23,425 nt of DNA from IMG/VR virus record IMGVR_UViG_3300047094_001324, positions 1 through 23,425 of that record. One strand, given 5' to 3'. Shown in pieces: positions 1 to 7,458 of this stretch. Origin of the DNA: a virus. A program made the position numbers and the translations under genes. Below the pieces are notes generated by a model that was not told where the DNA came from, made no database searches, and worked only from the letters and a program-made list of their open reading frames with translations. The number at the start of each line of letters is the position of its first letter. Positions within the stretch are counted from its first letter, which is position 1.

Positions 1-1
1 G

Positions 2-565
2 TTTAAGTCAGAAGTTGAAAGACCGTTATTGGGTGTAAATGTTCATTTTCCTGTTTTATTGACCACTAGTAAAGAATATAATAAAGAATCTTTCATACAG
101 TCTAATTGTGTTAAAACTTATATTAAAAAACCACACTCAGTTATTGTATCTTTAAGAAGAGATAATGTTGATTCTGAATATAGAGTGACTATTGAATACT
201 TTATTAAGTATAGTGGTGGTAAAGTAGTTGAATTGAAAAGAGTACAATCATTAGGTAAATTTAATTATAACTTTGGGGAAGATTGGTCAATTATTTTAGA
301 AAACCTTGATAGACGAATAGATAACTTGGTTAAAAAAGAATTGTTTGTTTTACCTGAGATAGAATCTATATTTGGTCACAAAACAATCAAAAGTAAATTA
401 GTTGAAATAGGCCCAAACCAATTTTATGATGTTCATAACAGAGGTAGTGAAACTAAATTAGATTGGGATAATGATATGATATATAATGTTGCTTTAAAAC
501 AAAGTATATTTGATGATTTTGAACCTAATAATTTACTAAATATGATTAATGAATTAGATTTTTAA
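2..565 (+). CDS. Hypothetical protein, 5' end cut by window edge
   Basis: I do not recognise this protein. The frame is open from base 2 to the stop at 563-565, so the gene very likely begins before the window. A TTG at 29 is an internal Leu codon rather than a convincing start: the codons before it read as ordinary coding sequence (KSEVERPLLG) and no start signal precedes it. The visible 187 or so residues are a soluble mix of Lys and Asp/Glu with beta-rich stretches, ending in an acidic tail. No signal peptide, membrane segment or catalytic motif is visible. Only one base separates it from the next gene, so the two are probably co-transcribed with the thioredoxin and glutaredoxin genes downstream. 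Confidence 0.75.
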   Translation, partial: FKSEVERPLLGVNVHFPVLLTTSKEYNKESFIQSNCVKTYIKKPHSVIVSLRRDNVDSEYRVTIEYFIKYSGGKVVELKRVQSLGKFNYNFGEDWSIILENLDRRIDNLVKKELFVLPEIESIFGHKTIKSKLVEIGPNQFYDVHNRGSETKLDWDNDMIYNVALKQSIFDDFEPNNLLNMINELDF

Positions 566-566
566 G

Positions 567-878
567 ATGAAAGAAATTCCTTTATTTTGTGTTGAAATGT
601 TTACCAAAAAGTATGGTGTTCATCCTAGTTTTGTTGAGGTGATGTTACCATATTCAGAATCCGCAATTAAAACGGTAATTAAGAAATCGTATTTACTATG
701 GTACAATGACTTTGTTAATGAGAAAGGTGAAGTGTTAACTAAAGACACGTTATATGAATACGATTCAACAGGAGTTCTTTTGTATTTTAAAAACGGTACT
801 CATATATTTATATTAACAAAACCCGACAAGAAAAGTATTGTTGAGTTTTTTATACATAACTTAAAAAAAATAAAATAA
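567..878 (+). CDS. Hypothetical protein (103 aa)
   Basis: Small soluble protein that I do not recognise. It starts with MKEIPLFCVEMFTKKYG and ends in a Lys-rich tail after a hydrophobic stretch (IVEFFIHNLKK). No signal peptide or known catalytic motif is visible. The ATG lies one base after the preceding stop, and the stop is three bases before the thioredoxin ATG, which fits a polycistronic unit running from before base 1 to the terminator at 1481-1504. A role linked to redox or nucleotide metabolism could be guessed from the neighbours, but nothing in the sequence itself supports it. Confidence 0.7.
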   Translation: MKEIPLFCVEMFTKKYGVHPSFVEVMLPYSESAIKTVIKKSYLLWYNDFVNEKGEVLTKDTLYEYDSTGVLLYFKNGTHIFILTKPDKKSIVEFFIHNLKKIK

Positions 879-881
879 ACT

Positions 882-1205
882 ATGGAAATTACACAAGAAT
901 TATTACAGGAAAAAATTAACAACGGAGAAAAATTAGTTGTGGATTTTTGGGCACCTTGGTGTGGCCCTTGTAAAATGATGAAACCTGTTTTTGAAACCGT
1001 TGCGGAAAAATATCAAAAAGAAAATTCTGAAGTACAATTATATACATTGAATGTTGAAGAGAATAAAGAATTTTCGTCCAAGTTAGGAATTAGAGCAATC
1101 CCTACAATAAAATCTTTTGCCAATGGTAAAGAACAATTTTCAAGACCAGGATTACAAATGGAGTCTCAAATAAATGATATTGCAAAAAATTTATTAAATG
1201 GATAA
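882..1205 (+). CDS. trxA: Thioredoxin
   Basis: Dithiol-disulfide oxidoreductase of the thioredoxin fold. The 107 residues match the usual length of thioredoxin. The classical active site WCGPC is at residues 26-30, preceded by VVDFWAP, with the buried Asp at 21 and the cis-proline loop AIPT at 72-75. There is no signal peptide, so it acts in the cytoplasm. Phage thioredoxins usually feed electrons to ribonucleotide reductase or serve as a polymerase processivity factor; neither partner is in this window, so its exact job is open. Its last eight bases overlap the start of the glutaredoxin gene, so the two are probably translated together. Confidence 0.96.
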   Translation: MEITQELLQEKINNGEKLVVDFWAPWCGPCKMMKPVFETVAEKYQKENSEVQLYTLNVEENKEFSSKLGIRAIPTIKSFANGKEQFSRPGLQMESQINDIAKNLLNG

Positions 1206-1482
1206 AGTATTAATTCTTTTCACAATGGAGGGTTGTCCTTTTTGTGATATAATGAAAGAACAATTAAATGAGATTGATATCGATTATGTGGTTAGGGATA
1301 TTAACGAATATGAGGAAGAATATGACATGTTTGTTGAGATTACCGAAAATGACTTTGTACCGGCATTTATGATTATTGAATCACCTGATGAAAATCCTAA
1401 GACCATGTTATTTGCTCCTGATAGAGATTTCAATGAAATTGAAGACGGGGTTAAAATAATTAAAGAACATTTTAATTTATAA
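1198..1482 (+). CDS. Glutaredoxin-like protein
   Basis: Thioredoxin-fold oxidoreductase of the glutaredoxin type. The N-terminal strand VLILFTMEGCPFC carries a CPFC dithiol site at residues 13-16, and VPAF at 54-57 gives the cis-proline loop. At 94 residues it has the usual glutaredoxin size. The typical glutaredoxin TVP-x-[FIV]F and GG glutathione-binding signatures are weak: there is no GG after the cis-Pro, so it may accept electrons from thioredoxin reductase or another donor rather than glutathione. It overlaps the end of the thioredoxin gene by eight bases and is followed at once by a strong terminator, making it the last gene of its operon. Confidence 0.88.
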   Translation: MDKVLILFTMEGCPFCDIMKEQLNEIDIDYVVRDINEYEEEYDMFVEITENDFVPAFMIIESPDENPKTMLFAPDRDFNEIEDGVKIIKEHFNL

Positions 1483-1504
1483 AAATCCTTCACTGGATTT
1501 TTTT
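1481..1504 (+). terminator. Rho-independent terminator after glutaredoxin
   Basis: Arms AAAAATCC and GGATTTTT enclose a six-base loop (TTCACT) and are followed by more T residues. The hairpin starts inside the glutaredoxin stop codon and ends the thioredoxin/glutaredoxin operon. Confidence 0.8.
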
Positions 1505-1517
1505 ATGTATTTACGAT

Positions 1518-2042
1518 ATGAATTTGACTTTTAAAAAAAATGGTGTCACTCATCATCCTGCAAGAACTTGGGAATTAACTGACGGTAATTACATTAATAT
1601 TTATCAGGGTAGTCGTGGACACAATCCAGAGTTAGATTTTATTGTTAAATATAAAACTGAAAAATCTAGATTAAGAGCACCATCACATACTCATTGGATT
1701 GTTGATTTACTTTTAAAATGTGAACATAATCCAAATGGAGTTAATTCTTATGTAACTGAATGGTTAGAGATATACGATGTTGCCTCAGCATTCAACTCTA
1801 TTGAGGAACGTAATAATTATTGTTTAATGTATAACGATTATTTTACCGAAAAATATGATTTATTACAAAATTTAGGTGTTTTTTCAGTTGAATTTTTATC
1901 CGCAATGATTGAATTGTTTATTAAGTGTGAAAAACAAACGCCCAATGCCTTCATGTTTAAAACCCTTTTAGTTTTAATTAAAGATTATTGTGAGGGTAAA
2001 AAAGACTTCTACCAAGTAGTGTCCTATTCTAAACGAGTTTAA
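1518..2042 (+). CDS. Hypothetical protein (174 aa)
   Basis: I do not recognise this protein. It is soluble, with a basic, beta-rich N-terminal half (HHPARTWELTDGNYINIYQG, residues 12-31) and a helical C-terminal half rich in Leu and Phe (LSAMIELFIKCEKQ). Cysteines at scattered positions show no clear metal-binding spacing. The ATG is 13 bases past the upstream terminator, with GTATTTACG just before it, a weak relative of the TATTTATA boxes found elsewhere in the window, so it may have its own promoter. Its last four bases overlap the end of the leftward gene 2039-2860, with no obvious hairpin between the two convergent genes. Confidence 0.75.
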   Translation: MNLTFKKNGVTHHPARTWELTDGNYINIYQGSRGHNPELDFIVKYKTEKSRLRAPSHTHWIVDLLLKCEHNPNGVNSYVTEWLEIYDVASAFNSIEERNNYCLMYNDYFTEKYDLLQNLGVFSVEFLSAMIELFIKCEKQTPNAFMFKTLLVLIKDYCEGKKDFYQVVSYSKRV

Positions 2043-2860
2043 AAAATAATTAAATCTTTTGTTCTATCATGGATTAACCATGGTTTATCACTAATAGGAT
2101 TATTTAAATCCTCAGAAACATCGTAGTTTAATATGGTAGTTTGAAATTTATTTAAATTAAAATCAAATACATCCAATACCATAGATTTAATTGTTTCTTC
2201 CTGATAAATCGAATCTGAAATTATTCTTATATTAAAATCGTAATCTTGGTTTTTAAGCGTTGATATTTTGAATAATATCTTATTTGAATTAATTACTTTG
2301 AATAACTGATTACAAATATATTCTGAATAATAAAAATATAATCTACCCATACTTAAACTATGTCCGTATGGGAATTCTGATGAAATATTAAGAGGTGAAT
2401 AAGAGAAGTAACTTAATTTTGTTGTATCTTCATGACCAAAATCTAACTCAACCATGAACCCTTTATGGTCCGATACTGAATTATATTTAACAGTATTATC
2501 TGATTGAACAAAGTCAATCATTTTTTGGTTAAATGACGGTCTTTCAGTATTATAGAAGGTGAACCAATATTCTTCCTTCTTAACTAATTCATTATTGTAT
2601 AAGATTAGGTCGACAACATTTATATTATCATAACCGTACTTGTTCAACAAGGATTCGTTTTCTTTATAAAACCTTTCTTTAACGTCAGACATGTCTAATA
2701 TCTTAGAAGAGTTTGTCATACCGTTTATTACAAAGAATTTACCACAATCAGTTATCTCAACTACCGTATCGTATTTTGTATCTTTGTTTATCTCTTTTAA
2801 AACAAAATCGGCAAAACTGTTTACGATTCCTTTATTTGAATATTTATTGATGTAGTTCAT
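2039..2860 (-). CDS. Hypothetical protein (273 aa)
   Basis: Leftward gene coding for an unrecognised soluble protein rich in Asn, Asp, Tyr and Phe. It has no signal peptide, membrane segment or visible catalytic motif. Stretches such as FMVELDFGHEDTTKLSYFSY and GRLYFYYSEYICNQLFKVI suggest a mixed alpha/beta fold. It is one of three leftward genes in a window that otherwise reads rightward. A TATTTATA box on the minus strand (2909 to 2902) lies about 40 bases before the start, directly after the terminator of the small gene 2960-3133, so it probably has its own promoter. Its 3' end converges with gene 1518-2042. Confidence 0.78.
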   Translation of the reverse strand: MNYINKYSNKGIVNSFADFVLKEINKDTKYDTVVEITDCGKFFVINGMTNSSKILDMSDVKERFYKENESLLNKYGYDNINVVDLILYNNELVKKEEYWFTFYNTERPSFNQKMIDFVQSDNTVKYNSVSDHKGFMVELDFGHEDTTKLSYFSYSPLNISSEFPYGHSLSMGRLYFYYSEYICNQLFKVINSNKILFKISTLKNQDYDFNIRIISDSIYQEETIKSMVLDVFDFNLNKFQTTILNYDVSEDLNNPISDKPWLIHDRTKDLIIF

Positions 2861-2901
2861 TTTTAATAATTATACCAATTAATAGTAAAAATAATTTAGA
2901 T

Positions 2902-2909
2902 TATAAATA
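2902..2909 (-). promoter_or_regulatory. TATTTATA promoter-like box (leftward)
   Basis: Reads TATTTATA on the minus strand, about 40 bases before the start of gene 2039-2860 and directly after the leftward terminator 2911-2937. It is assigned as a promoter by its recurrence in intergenic regions, not by any experimental match. Confidence 0.4.
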
Positions 2910-2910
2910 G

Positions 2911-2937
2911 AAAAAGAGGTGTTTATCACCCCTTTTT
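2911..2937 (-). terminator. Terminator for the leftward MGCGC gene
   Basis: An 11-base stem with a five-base loop. On the minus strand the arms AAAAAGGGGTG and CACCTCTTTTT pair throughout if one G-U is allowed, and a T-rich tract follows; on the plus strand the same site would carry an A-C mismatch. It therefore most likely ends the transcript of gene 2960-3133. Confidence 0.7.
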
Positions 2938-2959
2938 AATAACAGAAATAAGAAATATA

Positions 2960-3133
2960 TTACTTCTTATTGTAGTACTTCTCAACAACTTTCTTAATTG
3001 ACTCTTGAATAGAAGAGTTATTAGTAGTTTGCCCTTGAACCTGAGCCAAAGTTTGATTTTGACTACTTTGTTGAGGGGTCGAAACTGTTTGAGGTTGAGT
3101 TTGATTTCCTTTATTTTTGCAACCGCAGCCCAT
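2960..3133 (-). CDS. Small Cys-rich, Gln/Asn-rich protein (57 aa)
   Basis: A short leftward gene, ATG at 3133 and stop TAA at 2960-2962. The product starts MGCGCKNKGN, followed by a Gln/Thr/Ser/Asn-rich linker (NQTQPQTVSTPQQSSQNQ) and a charged amphipathic C-terminal helix (SIQESIKKVVEKYYNKK). The two N-terminal cysteines in a CxC arrangement could bind a metal or form disulfide links; this is inference. Three things support a real gene: a well-placed leftward terminator just after the stop, a palindromic TATTTATAAATA element before the start, and the three-part protein organisation. The linker plus helix layout suggests an adaptor or virion-associated peptide. I know no named family for it. 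Confidence 0.72.
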   Translation of the reverse strand: MGCGCKNKGNQTQPQTVSTPQQSSQNQTLAQVQGQTTNNSSIQESIKKVVEKYYNKK

Positions 3134-3161
3134 GGTAATAATATTTAGATTTGTTTATTCT

Positions 3162-3173
3162 TATTTATAAATA
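3162..3173. promoter_or_regulatory. Palindromic TATTTATAAATA element between divergent genes
   Basis: The perfect palindrome TATTTATAAATA presents the TATTTATA box on both strands. It sits between the leftward gene 2960-3133 (28 bases away) and the rightward gene 3241-4605 (67 bases away), and so could drive both. Confidence 0.45.
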
Positions 3174-3229
3174 TCACCAATTAATATTTAATGTCAAGAA
3201 AATCAAGTTAAATTTATTTTATTTTCAAG

Positions 3230-3237
3230 TATTTATA
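3230..3237 (+). promoter_or_regulatory. TATTTATA box three bases before ATG
   Basis: The context AAGTATTTATAGAC is followed directly by ATG 3241. The same spacing is seen at 9125-9132. The position is too close to the start for a -10 box with a normal leader, so it could be a translation-initiation element or part of the promoter of a leaderless message. Confidence 0.35.
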
Positions 3238-3240
3238 GAC

Positions 3241-4605
3241 ATGGCAAATAAAGTGAGACTTACTGAACAGGGGTTACAACAACTAATTAAAAGAATTGTT
3301 GAGGAAGTTGATGGTGAATATTATAAAATATCACCAGAAGAATATTTAGAACTATTAAAGTTATCGGGGTATCACGGACAAGGAATTAGCAGATTACCAA
3401 AGTTTCAAGGAAAACCTTTGTGGATAACCGGTGATTTAAAAATAAGTAACACATCAACAGATTCTTTAGGGACTGTTGGTTATGTTGATGGTAGTTTAGA
3501 TATATCAAACACTAAGATAAGTGACATATCAAAAATTAATGTTAAAAACCATGTATGGGATGGCGGGACTCCAGTTCAACGAAAAAGATTGGCGGCCGAA
3601 TTACAAAAAAAGAAAAATGAAATGGATGTTCTTCGCGATAACGATGAATGGAACATTAATAATACAGATGATGTAGGTTTAAAGGCTAATGCCTTATTTA
3701 AATATTTAGTTTCTGTCGGTTTAGATGTATTAGACGAAGAGGGTCAAGAAAAATTATCTAACTTAAAAATTGAGTTAGATAAACTACAAGACAAATATAA
3801 CAACGTTGAAGAACCTGAATTAGTTTCTGGTTTATATGATGAAATTAGTGATTTAGAGGGTGATATTGAAGGTTTAGAGAATGAAAATAATGATGTTTAT
3901 ATCATTTCCCCAAATCGTTATAGTACCTATGGGTTACAAAGTTTTGAAGTCTTAAGCCCTGAGTTTACAGACATGGTTTATAGTGTTGGGACCTCTGATG
4001 AGATGGATGACGCGGCGTTAATATACGCTAAAAATTATATTGATGAGGTTGGACTTGATGGGTTTAATCGGGGTTTTATTGATGAATACATTGATATTAA
4101 TTATCTTAGAAGTTACTTTAGTGATTGGTTTGAAGATGATATACGACAAAATTCTGAAGTTTATTTTAGTGAAGATGATTTTAAATTAACTCAAAAACAA
4201 GAAGAAGAAAAAACTAAATTAGAACAAGAGATTGAAGAATATGAAGAAAGACAAAGTAATTTAGATTTTGACACTGAAGCTCCTGAGGAATTTCATAGAA
4301 TGTATGACCAAATACAAGACCACATCGATACCTTACAAGAAGAATTAGATAATATAACACCTGATGATGAACCTACCGAGGAAATGATAGAAGAACTTCT
4401 TGAAAGTAGGTTAAATGATGTTGAAGACAGTCCTATATATTATATTAAAGAATATGGTGCTGACATTAGAAATTTTATTGACGAAGACGCTTTAGCTAAA
4501 GGACTTGTTGATAGCGACGGATGGGGTGTTATGAACGGGTATGATGGAGATTATGAGGAAGTAACCGTAAATGGGCAAGATTTTTATATTATGAGAGTCG
4601 AGTAA
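3241..4605 (+). CDS. Acidic coiled-coil protein, candidate packaged virion protein
   Basis: A 454-residue, very acidic protein. I chose ATG 3241 rather than an in-frame TTG at 3151, because the extra 30 residues would be translated AT-rich promoter sequence and because MANKVRLTEQGLQQLIKR matches the leaders of three other proteins here. Residues 6-21 (LTEQGLQQLIKRIVEE) form an amphipathic helix ending in I-x-E, as in T4 capsid-targeting leaders. Residues about 55-95 hold short solenoid-like repeats (LWITGDLKISNT, VDGSLDISNTKI). Two long heptad-rich coiled-coil stretches follow, around residues 115-210 and 320-370, with many Glu and Lys. The protein has no enzyme motif. A packaged or structural role is inferred from the leader and the late-type promoter boxes. 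Confidence 0.75.
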   Translation: MANKVRLTEQGLQQLIKRIVEEVDGEYYKISPEEYLELLKLSGYHGQGISRLPKFQGKPLWITGDLKISNTSTDSLGTVGYVDGSLDISNTKISDISKINVKNHVWDGGTPVQRKRLAAELQKKKNEMDVLRDNDEWNINNTDDVGLKANALFKYLVSVGLDVLDEEGQEKLSNLKIELDKLQDKYNNVEEPELVSGLYDEISDLEGDIEGLENENNDVYIISPNRYSTYGLQSFEVLSPEFTDMVYSVGTSDEMDDAALIYAKNYIDEVGLDGFNRGFIDEYIDINYLRSYFSDWFEDDIRQNSEVYFSEDDFKLTQKQEEEKTKLEQEIEEYEERQSNLDFDTEAPEEFHRMYDQIQDHIDTLQEELDNITPDDEPTEEMIEELLESRLNDVEDSPIYYIKEYGADIRNFIDEDALAKGLVDSDGWGVMNGYDGDYEEVTVNGQDFYIMRVE

Positions 4606-4616
4606 AAGTATTCATT

Positions 4617-4624
4617 TATTTATA
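4617..4624 (+). promoter_or_regulatory. TATTTATA promoter-like box before gene 4648
   Basis: The box lies 23 bases before ATG 4648, followed by TTTTTGTATATTTTT, which also partly resembles the host-type TAnnTTTG element. Either could be the active promoter of the 4648-6829 unit. Confidence 0.35.
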
Positions 4625-4647
4625 AAATTTTTGTATATTTTTAATAA

Positions 4648-5424
4648 ATGGAAAAGAAAGGGAGACATAAAAAAGTTGAGTTTATAATGGATACTGATTG
4701 GTTATTTCAAGGTATCTTAGATGCTGAACAAAAACAATACGTTTTATTAGACTATTTCCAAAAATTAAATAAACATTTGGAATTAATGGAGGTCTATCCA
4801 ATGTTTATTGAACTATCACTACATTTAGGGAATATTCAAACCTTACTTAATAAAAACCAAATTTTATATACTGATAAAAAATTTTTAACTAATGATGATG
4901 AGTTAGTATTATCGGATTTAAAAGTTAAAGACATTCCTGTTCTTGCGGACGAAGAAATTGACGAGTACCATCAGATTTTAAAAAATACACAACCACAATT
5001 ATTTTACTACTTTAATTTTGCAAAATCAATTTGGAGTATGGTGTATGATTCTGTCGATATTGTTGTAAAAAAAAATAAAAATAATTTTAAAAGTAATTCA
5101 GGGTTTTTTTATTTTAAATCTAAAAATATTGTTTATGTATGGCAATATACCACCAAAAAAGTTTATAGGGTTAAGAATCAAAGTAAAACAACTACAAAAT
5201 TAGTTTACGAAGGACCACAAAATAATTTGACAATGTTAGAAATTATTTCTAAATTTTCTAAAACATATGAAAAGAACGAGGAAGTTAATAATCCTGTTTT
5301 TGAAATGTTTTGTAAAGATATATTTCCGCTTGAGGAAACGTTAATTCCAATCTTTAAAAGAAAAGTGTTAACATATATTAGTCAAAGTGGTGGTAGTAAA
5401 AAAACGGTTAAATATATAGAATAA
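4648..5424 (+). CDS. Hypothetical protein (258 aa)
   Basis: Unrecognised soluble protein with a basic N terminus (MEKKGRHKKVEFIMDTDWL), a mostly helical first half (LLDYFQKLNKHLELMEVYPM) and an aromatic-rich middle (FFYFKSKNIVYVWQYTTKKVYRV would be a beta region around residues 155-175). It shows no signal peptide and no catalytic signature. The C terminus is basic (GGSKKTVKYIE). Its stop codon shares one base with the start of the next gene (TAATG), so the two are likely translationally coupled and travel with glutamine synthetase. Its abundance of charged and aromatic residues would suit a DNA-binding or structural role, but that is not supported by a motif. Confidence 0.75.
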   Translation: MEKKGRHKKVEFIMDTDWLFQGILDAEQKQYVLLDYFQKLNKHLELMEVYPMFIELSLHLGNIQTLLNKNQILYTDKKFLTNDDELVLSDLKVKDIPVLADEEIDEYHQILKNTQPQLFYYFNFAKSIWSMVYDSVDIVVKKNKNNFKSNSGFFYFKSKNIVYVWQYTTKKVYRVKNQSKTTTKLVYEGPQNNLTMLEIISKFSKTYEKNEEVNNPVFEMFCKDIFPLEETLIPIFKRKVLTYISQSGGSKKTVKYIE

Positions 5425-5630
5425 TGGGGCTCAAAAGTAGATTTATTGATATTGATAGCATCAATCATTACTTAAAAGGTAATGAAAAATTAGATATGTT
5501 ATTTAAGGCGGATTCTTTTATTTTTATGGATGAAACTGCGTCTAAAGTTTACGAGTGGTATATTAAAAAGTTAACTGATGAAGAAATAAAATTAAAAATC
5601 AGTGAGTATTATATAAATAAAATAAAGTAA
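5424..5630 (+). CDS. Hypothetical protein (68 aa)
   Basis: Small unrecognised protein beginning MGLKSRFIDIDSINHYLKG. Its ATG overlaps the preceding stop by one base, and five bases separate its stop from the glutamine synthetase start, so it lies inside a co-transcribed run. It is predicted soluble and alpha-helical, with a Lys-rich C terminus. No motif is visible. Size and position suggest an accessory protein of the upstream 258-residue product. Confidence 0.65.
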   Translation: MGLKSRFIDIDSINHYLKGNEKLDMLFKADSFIFMDETASKVYEWYIKKLTDEEIKLKISEYYINKIK

Positions 5631-5635
5631 AAAAG

Positions 5636-6829
5636 ATGATAAAAATTGAATATGTATGGTTAGATGGATATGCACCAGAACCTAATTTAAGAAGTAAGAT
5701 AAAAGTAATTGAAGGTGTGATTACTGATTTAACAAAAGTACCTGAATGGAACTTTGATGGTTCGTCAACAAAACAAGCCGAAGGATATAGTTCTGATTGT
5801 ATATTAAAACCCGTTCGAATATATCGTGAGAATGATTGTTATAATAAAGTGTATGTGTTTTGTGAGGTAATGAATCCTGACGGAACACCACATGAATCAA
5901 ACCATAGAACCATGTTAGGTGACGAGGTTAATGATATGTGGTTTGGGTTTGAACAAGAATATTTTATTCAAGAGGGTATTGGGAAATCAATATTAGGATT
6001 TAATCGAGGTCATATTGAAGGACAAGGTAAATACTATTGTGGTGTCGGTAGTAATGTTGTTGGACGACAATTAGTTGAAGAACATATGGATTTATGTTTA
6101 AATATGGGGATTGAAATTACCGGAGTTAATGCTGAAGTTGCTTTGGGACAATGGGAATATCAAGTGTTTGCTAAAGGTAAAATTAAAGCTGGTGATGATT
6201 TATGGATGTCAAGATATTTGATGGAGAAATTATCTGAAAAATACGGATATCATATTAACTACCACCCAAAACCTATTACTGCGGGTGATTGGAATGGTTC
6301 GGGTTTACATACAAACTTTTCAACAAAAAAGATGAGAGAAGTTGGGGGTGAAGGTTATTTCAAAACACTATTCAATGCGCTTGAGTCAAGAAAAGAACAA
6401 CATATTGAAGTTTACGGTTCAGATAATAATCTTAGATTAACTGGTAAACATGAGACACAATCAATCCATAAATTTAGTTGGGGGGTAAGTGACAGAGGAG
6501 CTTCAATTAGAGTTCCAAGGTTAGTTGCAGAATTATGGAAAGGGTATCTTGAAGATAGACGGCCAGCATCCAATGCAAACCCATACGAGGTTATCAAAGC
6601 AATTAGTGATACTATTGATATGGCTGACGAATTATCGGTTACATTAAGTAATATGTTTTCAAATGTTAATACTAAAAACTTTGATGATTTAAAATCTAAA
6701 TACAATGGAATACCAACCGCAGAAGAACTTTTGGAGGAGTATAAAAATGATGATGATTATGAGTTATCTGAAAAAATGATGGAGTCTAAAGCAAATGTTA
6801 AACCAGAGTTTATTAATAACAAAAACTAA
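5636..6829 (+). CDS. glnII: Glutamine synthetase, type II (GSII)
   Basis: Joins ammonia to glutamate with ATP to make glutamine. The type II (eukaryote-like) family is clear: the beta-grasp region ends in WNFDGSST (38-45), the metal-binding FGFEQEYF (Glu106, Glu108), GVNAEVALGQWEYQV near 162-176, KPITAGDWNGSGLHTNFST near 212-230, RLTGKHETQSIHKFSWGV near 267-284, then DRGASIRVPR and EDRRPASNANPY near 306-318. All catalytic blocks look intact. The usual bacterial GSII length is about 340 residues; this one has 397 because of an acidic C-terminal tail of some 60 residues. It sits in a phage-like operon, preceded by a hypothetical gene by five bases and followed by DUF3310 by eight. It is probably acquired from a Bacteroidota host and may raise glutamine supply for nucleotide synthesis during infection (inference). 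Confidence 0.95.
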   Translation: MIKIEYVWLDGYAPEPNLRSKIKVIEGVITDLTKVPEWNFDGSSTKQAEGYSSDCILKPVRIYRENDCYNKVYVFCEVMNPDGTPHESNHRTMLGDEVNDMWFGFEQEYFIQEGIGKSILGFNRGHIEGQGKYYCGVGSNVVGRQLVEEHMDLCLNMGIEITGVNAEVALGQWEYQVFAKGKIKAGDDLWMSRYLMEKLSEKYGYHINYHPKPITAGDWNGSGLHTNFSTKKMREVGGEGYFKTLFNALESRKEQHIEVYGSDNNLRLTGKHETQSIHKFSWGVSDRGASIRVPRLVAELWKGYLEDRRPASNANPYEVIKAISDTIDMADELSVTLSNMFSNVNTKNFDDLKSKYNGIPTAEELLEEYKNDDDYELSEKMMESKANVKPEFINNKN

Positions 6830-6837
6830 TAATATAA

Positions 6838-7137
6838 ATGAAAGATAATTGTGTGTGTAACCCAATAAATGGGGGAGATGGTAATTGCCAGTGTGTAAAT
6901 TCATCTAATGTTAACATAGAAAAAGAAATGGTAAATCATCCTGACCATTACCAATTTGGTAAAAATAATGAATACGAAGCAATAAAAGTTATTGACGCTT
7001 GGGATTTAGGGTTTAGTTTAGGAAATGCAATAAAATATATTAGTCGTGCAGGAAAAAAAAGAAAAGATACAGAACTTGAAGACCTCAGAAAAGGACTTTG
7101 GTACCTCCAACACCATATCGAAAACATCGAAAAATAA
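6838..7137 (+). CDS. DUF3310 family protein with Cys-rich N terminus
   Basis: The core VNHPDHYQFGK (32-42), then EAIKVIDAWDLGFSLGNAIKYISRAGKK and EDLRKGLWYLQHHIE, matches the DUF3310 family, a small helical protein widespread in phages and sometimes annotated as a nucleotide kinase-like or SaV-like protein; its biochemical role is unsettled. An extra N-terminal segment with two CxC pairs (Cys5/Cys7 and Cys17/Cys19) precedes the conserved core and could bind a metal. The gene follows glutamine synthetase by eight bases. The following membrane-protein frame overlaps its end or is fused to it by frameshifting, which is discussed in that entry. Confidence 0.88.
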   Translation: MKDNCVCNPINGGDGNCQCVNSSNVNIEKEMVNHPDHYQFGKNNEYEAIKVIDAWDLGFSLGNAIKYISRAGKKRKDTELEDLRKGLWYLQHHIENIEK

Positions 7138-7441
7138 AACAGGACTTAGTAAAGAAATTTCAGTTTTAGATGCAATTACAACACCAAGTGAATTACTACG
7201 AGAAACTTTTATTAATTTTATGTGGGGATTTTTAGGTAATTCTATTGTTGTGTTTGTCGCAAAAGAATTGGACTTTTTAGTTTTAATAAATTATATTTTG
7301 TATTACGTTTTAATTTCGTATATTGTCAACAGAAAAAAATATGATACAATTTTAGGTAAGTTTATAGTTCTCCCTGGTTCGGCCGCGGGAGGAGCATTTG
7401 CGGGATATAAATTAGCTCAAATAATTACAGAAATGGTTTAA
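7046..7441 (+). CDS. Small membrane protein, start uncertain
   Basis: The frame ends at 7441 and encodes two or three hydrophobic segments: MWGFLGNSIVVFVAKEL, LVLINYILYYVLISYIV and a Gly/Ala-rich C-terminal helix (PGSAAGGAFAGYKLAQII). The only GTG/ATG starts are a GTG at 7046, which would overlap DUF3310 by 92 bases, and an ATG at 7220, which falls inside the first membrane segment. The codons between 7138 and 7219 look coding (LDAITTPSELLRETFINF) but lack a standard start, so the true start could be a rare codon, the GTG, or a +1 shift from the DUF3310 stop. The Gly-rich segment resembles phage lysis or membrane-perturbing peptides, but I cannot call it a holin. Confidence 0.5.
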   Translation: MQEKKEKIQNLKTSEKDFGTSNTISKTSKNKTGLSKEISVLDAITTPSELLRETFINFMWGFLGNSIVVFVAKELDFLVLINYILYYVLISYIVNRKKYDTILGKFIVLPGSAAGGAFAGYKLAQIITEMV

Positions 7442-7458
7442 TTAAAAAAAGATAAGAT

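Noticed and set aside
1284-1493. Leftward ORF antisense to glutaredoxin
   Set aside because: Shadow of a gene with a CPFC site, and it would begin in the terminator.
3151-3240. TTG start giving a 484-residue version of gene 3241
   Set aside because: The additional residues would be translated from AT-rich promoter DNA, and the ATG at 3241 gives the same type of leader as three other proteins.
7046-7441. Calling the Gly-rich membrane protein a holin
   Set aside because: No endolysin or spanin is adjacent, and topology alone is not enough to support the call.
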